NCBI GenBank assembly: GCA_024642025.1
Contig: JAHEBY010000226.1
Location: forward strand, 1 to 5,010
DNA: 5,010 bases
Reading direction: 5' to 3'
Source of the DNA: Comamonadaceae bacterium
Lineage (GTDB): Bacteria; Pseudomonadota; Gammaproteobacteria; Burkholderiales; Burkholderiaceae_C
The translations under genes and the position numbers were made by a program. The notes under the pieces were generated by a model. The model was not told where the DNA came from, did not search any database, and saw only the letters and a program-made list of their open reading frames with translations. Below, one piece after another: positions 1-5,010 of this stretch; the first letter of the stretch is position 1; the number at the start of each line of letters is the position of its first letter.

Positions 1-986
1 ACCCCACCTTTGGCCGTGCCGTCCAGTTTGGTGACGATCAGGCCAGTGAGCTGCAGGGCGTCATCAAACGCCCGCACTTGTGTCAGCGCGTTCTGGCCGG
101 TGTTGCCGTCAATCACCAGCAGCACCTCGTGTGGCGCGGTAGCGTCTGCCTTTTGCACCACGCGCTTGATCTTGCGCAGCTCTTCCATCAGGTGCACTTG
201 TGTGGGCAGGCGGCCCGCGGTGTCCACCAGCACCACATCTTTGCCGCGCGATTTGCCGGCTGTCACGGCATCAAAGCTCACCGCTGCCGGGTCGCCGCCC
301 GCCTGGCTGATGATTTCTACCGTGTTGCGGCCGGCCCAGACCACCAGCTGCTCACGCGCCGCAGCGCGAAAAGTGTCTGCGGCGGCTAGCAAAACAGTAG
401 CGCCTTGCGCCGACAAATGACGGGTTAGCTTGCCAATGGAAGTAGTCTTGCCAGCGCCGTTCACGCCAGCCACCATGATGACCGTGGGCTTGAATTCCCC
501 GATGACCAAGTCTTTTTCCAGTGGCTTGAGCAGGTCCGCAATCGCCTGAGCGAGCAGGTTTTTGACGTCAGCCGGGCTGGTGGCTTTGGCCTCTTTGACC
601 CGGCGCTTGAGATCGTCCAGCAAGAACTGCGTGGCTTTGACGCCCGTGTCGGCCATCAGCAGCGCCGATTCCAACTCTTCGTATAAAGCATCGTCAATCC
701 TGGTGCCGGTGAATACCGTGGTCAGACTGCTGCCGGTCTTGCGCAGCCCGATCTTGAGCTTGTCCAGCCAGGATTTCCGTTCTGCAACAGGCGGTGCGGC
801 GTCCGGCGTCATTTTCAGTTCAAGGCTCGCAGATGCAGTAACGACCGGCGGTGCAGATTCAGCCGGTAACGTGGGGTTTTGTAGACTCGCTGCAGCCGGA
901 TCGGCAGCGGGCGAACTAACCGCCTGTGTTGGCGCAACAGGCTTGGGAGCCTCAGGCAGTGGTTTTTTTTTGAAAAAGCTGAACAT
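1..986 (-). CDS. ftsY: Signal recognition particle receptor FtsY, N-terminal 328 codons (gene runs off the left edge)
   Basis: FtsY is the SRP receptor, a GTPase at the inner face of the cytoplasmic membrane that pairs with Ffh to deliver ribosome-nascent chain complexes to the Sec translocon. The reading frame is open from the ATG at 986 down to base 1. It starts MFSFFKKK, a short amphipathic, basic membrane-binding start. A low-complexity Ala/Pro-rich linker follows (about residues 9-65), much shorter than the acidic A domain of E. coli. The N domain spans about 70-160, with the ALLMADTGV segment at 108-116. The G domain shows the P-loop GVNGAGKTT (174-182), DTFRAAA (204-210), DTAGR (255-259) and TKLD (319-322). 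The last G motif and roughly 50-60 residues lie outside the window. An in-frame TGA sits eight codons upstream of the ATG, and no strong ribosome site is visible. Codons 6-8 are a run of nine A. Identification is very secure. Confidence 0.97.
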   Translation of the reverse strand, partial: MFSFFKKKPLPEAPKPVAPTQAVSSPAADPAAASLQNPTLPAESAPPVVTASASLELKMTPDAAPPVAERKSWLDKLKIGLRKTGSSLTTVFTGTRIDDALYEELESALLMADTGVKATQFLLDDLKRRVKEAKATSPADVKNLLAQAIADLLKPLEKDLVIGEFKPTVIMVAGVNGAGKTTSIGKLTRHLSAQGATVLLAAADTFRAAAREQLVVWAGRNTVEIISQAGGDPAAVSFDAVTAGKSRGKDVVLVDTAGRLPTQVHLMEELRKIKRVVQKADATAPHEVLLVIDGNTGQNALTQVRAFDDALQLTGLIVTKLDGTAKGG

Positions 987-1009
987 ACTGGAGTTCTTGG
1001 AATCACATC

Positions 1010-1015
1010 ATTCTA
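1010..1015 (-). promoter_or_regulatory. Possible -10 element for ftsY
   Basis: On the minus strand the hexamer TAGAAT matches TATAAT at five of six positions and lies 23 bases upstream of the ftsY ATG. That would give a leader of about 17 bases. No good -35 hexamer is present at the usual spacing (the position reads CGCAAA), so this is a weak call. The element overlaps the first base of the start codon of the divergent M16 gene. Confidence 0.22.
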
Positions 1016-2421
1016 TGAAACCACTCGTATCTTTTGCGGGCGCCTTGCTCTGCGCCCTGATTGGCATGGGCGCATCGGCGCAGTCCACTTCTTCTTCAAC
1101 CGCGAAAATTGAGCAGTTCACGCTGGCCAACGGCTTCACGGTGATCGTCAAACCCGACCGTCGGGCGCCCACTGCGGTGCAAATGCTGTGGGTGCGCACG
1201 GGCTCGATGGACGAGGTGGATGGCACTTCGGGCGTGGCGCACGTGCTGGAGCACATGCTGTTCAAGGGAACGCCAACGGTGAAAGAAGGTGAGTTCTCGC
1301 GGCGGGTGGCTGCCATGGGCGGACGCGAAAACGCCTTCACCACGAAGGACTACACCGGCTATTTTCAGCAGATCCCTGCCAACCGCCTTGAAGACGTGAT
1401 GCAACTTGAGGCGGATCGCTTTGCCAACAATGCGTGGAGTGACGATGCCTTTGCCAAGGAGCTGGAAGTGGTGAAGGAGGAGCGTCGCCTTCGCACGGAC
1501 GACAGCCCCAGAGCCCTCATGGGAGAAGTGCAAGCTGCTACCGCATTTGTAGCAAACCCGTATCGGCGACCGATCGTGGGCTGGATGAGCGATCTGGACG
1601 CCATGACGCCCGCCGATGCGCGCGATTTTTACCGGCGCTGGTATGTGCCTGCCAATGCTGCCGTCGTGGTGGCCGGAGATGTGGACATGGCCACTGTGCG
1701 CGAACTGGCCGAACGGTATTACGGCGCCATTCCTGCGAGGACCCTGCCAATGCGCAAACCGCGTGACGAACCCCTTCAGGCCGGGCTGCGTCGCATCGAT
1801 TTCAAGGCGCCCGCCGAGCAGGCCTATGTATCGATGGTGTTCAAGGTGCCGGGCGTGCAGTCGCTACTCAATCCGAAAGAAAATGACGTTGACGCGATGG
1901 CCTTGACCGTGTTGGCCGCAGTTCTGGATGGCTACAGTGGTGCCCGGCTGGAACGGGCCCTGACCCAGGGCGTGGACAAGGTGGCGGACAGCGCTGGCGC
2001 CTACAACGGCTTGTGGGGGCGCGGACCGCAAATGTTTCATCTGAGCGCCGTGCCTGCGGCTGGTAAAACAGTGGCGGAAGCTGAGGCGGGCTTGCGTGCG
2101 CAAATTACACGCATCGCGCGGGACGGCGTGACCGAAGCCGAGCTCAACCGCGTCAAGACGCAGTGGGTCGCCAGTGAGGTTTATCAGCTCGATTCGATAT
2201 TCAACCAGGCCCGCCAGTTGGGCAGCAACTGGGTGCAGGGTTTGCCGCTGGACGCCAATGAGCGGCTGATTGCGCAGTTGCGGGGGATTACCGCTGAGCA
2301 GGTGAAGGCCGTAGCTGCCAAATACTTTGGCGACGATCAGTTGACCGTAGCCGTGCTGCAGCCTCAAGCGGTGGACAAGACGCGCAAACCGCGTGCTGCG
2401 CCGGCCGGAGCGCGCCATTGA
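1015..2421 (+). CDS. M16B-family zinc metallopeptidase, catalytic (zinc-binding) subunit, exported
   Basis: This is a 468-residue M16 (pitrilysin-like) peptidase. Residues 1-22 form a signal peptide: a Lys at position 3, a hydrophobic core, and ASA before Q23. The protein is therefore probably periplasmic. The zinc site is complete: HVLEH at 76-80, the third ligand Glu156 in ELEVVKEE (76 residues after His80, the family spacing), and the downstream NAFTTKDYTGYF segment (106-117). The C-terminal M16 domain covers about 190-450. There the position that carries Arg/Tyr in substrate-binding M16 subunits reads LTQGVDKVADSA (316-327), so that pair is missing. The tail is basic and proline-rich. The frame is open upstream to 562, but the ATG at 1015 is chosen because it begins the signal peptide and the upstream extension lies wholly inside ftsY on the other strand. 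The ribosome site is poor (GGAG at 990-993 is far away). The next M16 gene follows 20 bases later, so the two are probably co-transcribed. Protein substrates are unknown. Confidence 0.93.
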   Translation: MKPLVSFAGALLCALIGMGASAQSTSSSTAKIEQFTLANGFTVIVKPDRRAPTAVQMLWVRTGSMDEVDGTSGVAHVLEHMLFKGTPTVKEGEFSRRVAAMGGRENAFTTKDYTGYFQQIPANRLEDVMQLEADRFANNAWSDDAFAKELEVVKEERRLRTDDSPRALMGEVQAATAFVANPYRRPIVGWMSDLDAMTPADARDFYRRWYVPANAAVVVAGDVDMATVRELAERYYGAIPARTLPMRKPRDEPLQAGLRRIDFKAPAEQAYVSMVFKVPGVQSLLNPKENDVDAMALTVLAAVLDGYSGARLERALTQGVDKVADSAGAYNGLWGRGPQMFHLSAVPAAGKTVAEAEAGLRAQITRIARDGVTEAELNRVKTQWVASEVYQLDSIFNQARQLGSNWVQGLPLDANERLIAQLRGITAEQVKAVAAKYFGDDQLTVAVLQPQAVDKTRKPRAAPAGARH

Positions 2422-2441
2422 CAGCCCGACTGGGTAGATAC

Positions 2442-3824
2442 ATGAATACTATTAAAAAAATAGCTAGTTACGCAATATTGGCAGGGGTTACAGGCCTTTT
2501 TTTCATGAAAGATGCCTCGGCAGGCATTCCGATTGAGCATTGGACGCAACCCTCTGGCGCCCAGGTGTATCTGGTGCAAAGCCCGGCCATTCCCATGCTG
2601 GACATACAAATTGACTTTGATGGCGGTGGCCGCCGTGATCCCAAAGACCGCATAGGGCTGGCGCGCGTGACGGCCTCCATGGTGTCAAGCGGCATGACGG
2701 AAAGCGCCAGGAGCCCCGACAAAAAGGGCCTATACGGCATGGCGATGGATGAAAACGCGCTGGGCGAGGCCTGGGCTGACCTGGGTGCGTCGTTTGGCGG
2801 CAGCGCGGGTAGCGACCGCATGAGCTTTTCGCTGAGGTCGCTAACCTACCCCGATTTGCTACCCAAGGCGATTCAACTTGCGGCCCGGCAACTTGGCGCA
2901 CCCGCGTTTCCGCTGGTGGTGTGGCAGCGTGAACGGGAGACAACCAAAGCATCCCTCAAGGAGGCGCAGACGCGTCCGGCAACCGTAGCAGCACGCTCTT
3001 TCAGTGAGGCGGTCTACGGTCAACACCCCTATGGCTACGATGTCACACCAGAATCACTTGATCGCATCACCGTGGCCGACATGCGGAGTGCCTATCAACG
3101 CTATGTGACGCCTTGCCGGGCGAAAGTGGTGCTCGTTGGCGCGGTTGGTCGTGCGCAGGCCGACGAGCTGGTCACACAGCTGTTTGCCGACCTTCCGCCC
3201 GCAAGCGCCAGTGGCTGCCCGAGTCTGCCGCCCGTGTCTGAAGTGGCCAGCCTTCAGAAGCCGCAAGAAATTGACATTCCCTTCGACTCTGCACAAGCCC
3301 ATGTGCTCATCGGTCAGCCCGGGTTCAAGCGAGATGACCCTGACTTTTTGACGCTGCTGGTGGGCAACCAGATTCTGGGTGGCGGCGGCTTTGTCTCGCG
3401 ACTGAACCAGGAGGTTCGACAAAAGCGGGGGCTCAGCTACAGCGTCTACAGCGCTTTCTCGCCCGGGATGCACGCCGGTGCGTTCACCGTGGGCTTGCAG
3501 ACCCGGCCAGACCAGGCGGCCCAGGCGGTTGAGGTGTGCCGCGATGTGGTGGCAAAGTTTGTGGCGGATGGTCCAACAGAGTCTGAGCTGCAAGCAGCCA
3601 AGGACAACCTGATTGGCGGCTTTGCCCTGCGCATCGACAGCAACCGTAAACTGCTGGACAACGTGGCCAACATCGCCTGGAACAACCTCGCTCTGGACTA
3701 CCTGGATGGCTGGACAGACCGCGTGGCAAAGATCACCGTGGCAGATATCAAGGCAGCTTTCGCCCGCAAATTGCAGCCGGCCAATATGGTGACTGTGGTC
3801 GTGGGTGGTTCAGTTCAAAAGTAG
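2442..3824 (+). CDS. M16B-family peptidase homologue, non-zinc (Arg/Tyr) subunit, exported
   Basis: This is a 460-residue M16-family protein without the zinc site. Where HxxEH should stand the sequence reads R75-V-T-A78-S79, in the context IGLARVTASMVSSG. The C-terminal half keeps the Arg/Tyr pair, R326 and Y333, in EVRQKRGLSYSV, preceded by the glycine-rich LGGGGFVSRLNQE. In characterised bacterial M16B heterodimers such an Arg/Tyr subunit completes the active site of a zinc-bearing partner. The gene directly upstream is exactly that partner. A signal peptide is seen at 1-27 (KK, hydrophobic core, ASA before G28). Start choice is uncertain. The ATG at 2442 gives a canonical signal peptide but a weak ribosome site. 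A TTG at 2418 overlaps the previous stop, has GGAG at 2407-2410 seven bases upstream, and would add eight residues (MTARLGRY). The first 13 codons are only about 23% GC, unlike the rest of the gene. Confidence 0.9.
   Translation: MNTIKKIASYAILAGVTGLFFMKDASAGIPIEHWTQPSGAQVYLVQSPAIPMLDIQIDFDGGGRRDPKDRIGLARVTASMVSSGMTESARSPDKKGLYGMAMDENALGEAWADLGASFGGSAGSDRMSFSLRSLTYPDLLPKAIQLAARQLGAPAFPLVVWQRERETTKASLKEAQTRPATVAARSFSEAVYGQHPYGYDVTPESLDRITVADMRSAYQRYVTPCRAKVVLVGAVGRAQADELVTQLFADLPPASASGCPSLPPVSEVASLQKPQEIDIPFDSAQAHVLIGQPGFKRDDPDFLTLLVGNQILGGGGFVSRLNQEVRQKRGLSYSVYSAFSPGMHAGAFTVGLQTRPDQAAQAVEVCRDVVAKFVADGPTESELQAAKDNLIGGFALRIDSNRKLLDNVANIAWNNLALDYLDGWTDRVAKITVADIKAAFARKLQPANMVTVVVGGSVQK
2448..2503 (+). 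repeat. Possible copy of a dispersed AT-rich Comamonadaceae repeat, inside the coding sequence
   Basis: This stretch contains TACTATTAAAAAAATAGCT, then TTACGC, and ends in ACAGGCC followed by seven T. From memory, this order (TAAAAA..ATAGCTGCTTACGC...AGAGGCC-TTTT) is that of a short repeat scattered between genes in Polaromonas, Rhodoferax and Acidovorax genomes. The base composition differs sharply from both flanks. Here it is read through as codons 3-21 of the second M16 gene, including most of its signal peptide. The family match is recalled and could not be checked; only one copy is in this window. Confidence 0.35.
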
Positions 3825-3836
3825 GGGCCTGTGTGC

Positions 3837-3867
3837 GCGGGCAAGCCGAGCCCGCACTGGGCTTGCC
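3837..3867. terminator. Overlapping inverted repeats in the convergent gap, possible bidirectional terminator
   Basis: The 55 bases between the two convergent genes hold a perfect 8-base inverted repeat, GGCAAGCC (3840-3847) and GGCTTGCC (3860-3867), with a 12-base loop. An alternative 6-base stem, GCGGGC (3837-3842) with GCCCGC (3850-3855), shares bases with it, so the two cannot form together. Neither strand has a T tract after the stem, so an ordinary intrinsic terminator is not clearly supported. The position between two converging stop codons is what favours a termination role. Confidence 0.4.
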
Positions 3868-3879
3868 AGCTACGGAGGT

Positions 3880-4317
3880 TTAGTGCGTTATCGCCACCAG
3901 CACACTGCACGGAGCATGCTCAATCAACACCTTGGAGATCGAGCCGCGCCACCAGCGGGCGGCCCAACTGTCGAGGTGTCGATGGCCCACCACGATCAGG
4001 TCTGCAGATATTTCTGCGGCGTGCTTGGTGATCTCATCCACAATCTCGCCGACCAGCACTGTGCCCGTAGCCTTGTGACCCGCTGACCGCAGGCGGGCCA
4101 GGCCCTCGTCCAGAACGTCCTGAAGCGCAGCCTTTTCCTGTTCCATCAGTTTGGGGTCGTATACGCCGCCGCCCATGCCCATCAGGTCCATGTGCAAGGG
4201 CATCACAGTGACCAAGGCCAGCTCCGACTGGGCCCAATTCGCCAGATCCTGGCAATCCAGCAAGGCCTTTTGCCCACTGTCAGAGCCATCGTAAGCTAGC
4301 AAGATACGTTTGTACAT
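3880..4317 (-). CDS. Universal stress protein (UspA family), single domain
   Basis: This is a 145-residue cytoplasmic protein of normal length for a one-domain Usp. It begins MYKRILLAYDGSDSG, the usual first strand and Asp10-Gly11 nucleotide-contact turn. The C-terminal half has ADLIVVGHRH (105-114) followed by RGSISKVLIEHAPCSVLV (124-141), the phosphate-loop region and last strand. The ATP-binding consensus G-2x-G-9x-G-S/T is altered: Gly111 is kept, His114 stands in place of the second Gly, and the spacing to Gly125-Ser126 is ten residues. ATP binding is therefore possible but not certain. Met- and Gly-rich residues 43-51 lie in the variable loop. The start is firm, with AGGAG (4324-4328) six bases before the ATG. 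The gene stands alone, convergent with the M16 pair and divergent from the GST. The family is associated with survival of stress and growth arrest; the specific trigger here is unknown. Confidence 0.93.
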   Translation of the reverse strand: MYKRILLAYDGSDSGQKALLDCQDLANWAQSELALVTVMPLHMDLMGMGGGVYDPKLMEQEKAALQDVLDEGLARLRSAGHKATGTVLVGEIVDEITKHAAEISADLIVVGHRHLDSWAARWWRGSISKVLIEHAPCSVLVAITH

Positions 4318-4361
4318 GGTGTTCTCCTGTCAAGTTGGGAAATATTGAGTCCCGCAAACGA

Positions 4362-4390
4362 AGCATAGGCGCTTGAGATTCGCGTTGCAA
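4362..4390 (-). promoter_or_regulatory. Candidate sigma-70 promoter of the universal stress protein gene
   Basis: On the minus strand TTGCAA (4385-4390) and TATGCT (4362-4367) are separated by 17 bases. Each matches four of six bases of the -35 and -10 consensus. Transcription would start near 4355, giving a leader of about 38 bases that contains the strong AGGAGA ribosome site. This is a computed-by-eye call with modest hexamer scores. Confidence 0.35.
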
Positions 4391-4444
4391 CTTAAAACCG
4401 TATGAGCGTACCCCTGGACCAGACCGCCGTAGTAGCATCTGACC

Positions 4445-4450
4445 TATAAG
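4445..4450 (+). promoter_or_regulatory. Candidate -10 element of the GST gene
   Basis: TATAAG matches the -10 consensus at five of six positions. No convincing -35 lies 16-18 bases upstream (the region is GC-rich, AGACCGCC). Transcription would begin near 4457, just before the AAGGAG ribosome site. That would exclude the in-frame ATG at 4454 and favour the GTG at 4469. Confidence 0.3.
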
Positions 4451-4457
4451 AATATGC

Positions 4458-4463
4458 AAGGAG
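4458..4463 (+). promoter_or_regulatory. Ribosome binding site that decides the GST start
   Basis: AAGGAG lies five bases before the GTG at 4469, an excellent Shine-Dalgarno placement. The competing in-frame ATG at 4454 lies upstream of this site and has no comparable site of its own. Confidence 0.7.
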
Positions 4464-4468
4464 CACCT

Positions 4469-5010
4469 GTGAGCCGAGAGCTAGCAAGTCAGCCAACGCC
4501 CTACACGCTGATGTGGGTGCCGGATAGTGCGAACCTGATTGTCCGCATGGTTCTGGAGGAACTGGGCGCCGCGTATTCGTCCATGAAGGTCGATGGGCCG
4601 GATGCGGCGCATCGCAATCAGGCTTTTTTGGCACTGAACCCGCAGGGACTGGTGCCCGTACTGGTCGATCCGCAGCAGGACGAACCCCTGTTTGAAACGG
4701 CTGCCATCGTGCTGCACCTGACTCAGCGCCACGGCGCCCTGCAGCCCGCCGATGCGCGCGCACATGGGCGCTACCTCAAATGGCTTTTCTTTCTGTCCAA
4801 CACCTTGCACGCTGATCTGCGTGGTTTGTTTTACAGTGCCCGCTACGTGGCCGATGCAGCGGCGATACCTGCCCTGCGGGAAGCGCTTCGCAAGCGTGTT
4901 GCCGGCCATTTTGCGTTGCTCGATGCTGAAATGGCGCGCCATGGTGGCCCGTGGCTGCTGGGAGAAGCCGTGAGCGCCTGCGACATCTATCTGGCGGTGT
5001 GTGCGCGCTG
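4469..5010 (+). CDS. Glutathione S-transferase-like protein, N-terminal 180 codons (runs off the right edge)
   Basis: The frame is open from a GTG start to the window end and has the two-domain soluble GST layout. The thioredoxin-like N-terminal domain (about residues 11-90) shows PYTLMWVPDSANLIVRMVLEELG, then LNPQGLVPVLVD with the conserved cis-proline at 63, then LFETAAIVLHL, where Glu76-Thr77 is the site that contacts the glutathione gamma-glutamyl group. The helical C-terminal domain begins near residue 100 and includes GPWLLGEAVSACDIYLA, with the N-capping box Ser169-x-x-Asp172. No Cys is found at the catalytic position of beta-class GSTs; Ser20 is the likeliest equivalent, so the exact class and activity are open. 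An in-frame ATG at 4454 would add five residues (MQGAP) but lacks a ribosome site. Expected full length is about 200-230 residues. Substrate is unknown. Confidence 0.85.
   Translation, partial: MSRELASQPTPYTLMWVPDSANLIVRMVLEELGAAYSSMKVDGPDAAHRNQAFLALNPQGLVPVLVDPQQDEPLFETAAIVLHLTQRHGALQPADARAHGRYLKWLFFLSNTLHADLRGLFYSARYVADAAAIPALREALRKRVAGHFALLDAEMARHGGPWLLGEAVSACDIYLAVCAR

Noticed and set aside
10..420. 136-codon plus-strand open frame
   Set aside because: Antisense to the FtsY G domain; its translation has no family character (Ser/Arg/Ala-rich) and is explained as a shadow.
815..1006. 63-codon minus-strand frame overlapping the ftsY start
   Set aside because: It is out of frame with ftsY and shows low-complexity Arg/Leu-rich sequence; the ftsY frame fully explains this strand.
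562..1014. 151-codon in-frame upstream extension of the first M16 gene
   Set aside because: It lies entirely antisense to the well-conserved ftsY frame, and the ATG at 1015 begins a clear signal peptide; the openness comes from ftsY codon bias in GC-rich DNA.
1864..2418. 184-codon minus-strand open frame inside the first M16 gene
   Set aside because: Antisense shadow of a conserved M16 domain, with no recognisable domain and no ribosome site supporting it.
3054..3593. 179-codon minus-strand open frame inside the second M16 gene
   Set aside because: Antisense shadow; its position over the conserved Arg/Tyr region and unconvincing translation argue against a gene.
4328..4333. Perfect TTGACA on the minus strand upstream of the universal stress gene
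   Set aside because: It lies directly beside the ribosome site, 11-16 bases before the ATG, so a promoter using it would start transcription inside the gene.
4454..4456. In-frame ATG as start of the GST-like gene
   Set aside because: The only good Shine-Dalgarno site (4458-4463) is downstream of it and fits the GTG at 4469; it remains a weak alternative.
4296..4490. GCTAGCAA octamer seen on the plus strand near 385, 4296 and 4480
   Set aside because: Three copies lie in unrelated contexts (two coding strands and a gene start) without shared flanks; probably chance.
4481..4942. 153-codon minus-strand open frame
   Set aside because: Antisense to the GST-like frame, which has clear domain motifs and a strong ribosome site.

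Overview
The window looks like a piece of chromosome from a betaproteobacterium, most likely Comamonadaceae (Polaromonas, Rhodoferax or Acidovorax-like). The reasons are moderately high GC content, the order ftsY next to divergent M16 peptidase genes, the C-terminal sequence style of the universal stress protein, and a short AT-rich stretch resembling a dispersed Comamonadaceae repeat. The assignment rests on remembered family patterns, not on a database search.

Layout, left to right: (1) 1-986, minus strand, the N-terminal 328 codons of ftsY, the signal recognition particle receptor GTPase, running off the left edge. (2) A gap of only 28 bases, then two plus-strand genes, 1015-2421 and 2442-3824, both secreted or periplasmic M16-family proteins of 468 and 460 residues. 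The first keeps the zinc site HxxEH...E and lacks the Arg/Tyr pair of the C-terminal half. The second lacks the zinc site and keeps the Arg/Tyr pair. They therefore read as the two complementary subunits of one heterodimeric M16B zinc peptidase. (3) A 55-base convergent gap with overlapping inverted repeats. (4) 3880-4317, minus strand, a single-domain universal stress protein. (5) A 151-base divergent gap with plausible promoter elements. (6) 4469-5010, plus strand, the first 180 codons of a glutathione S-transferase-like protein, running off the right edge.

FtsY acts in co-translational insertion of membrane proteins, and the M16 pair probably degrades or processes peptides after export. 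UspA and the GST are generic stress and detoxification functions with no evident link to the left half. There are no RNA genes, insertion sequences, CRISPR arrays or phage genes. I do not see an undescribed multi-gene system. The points most worth a second look are the split M16 active site, the very tight ftsY/M16 divergent junction, and the AT-rich repeat-like stretch that appears to encode the signal peptide of the second M16 subunit.
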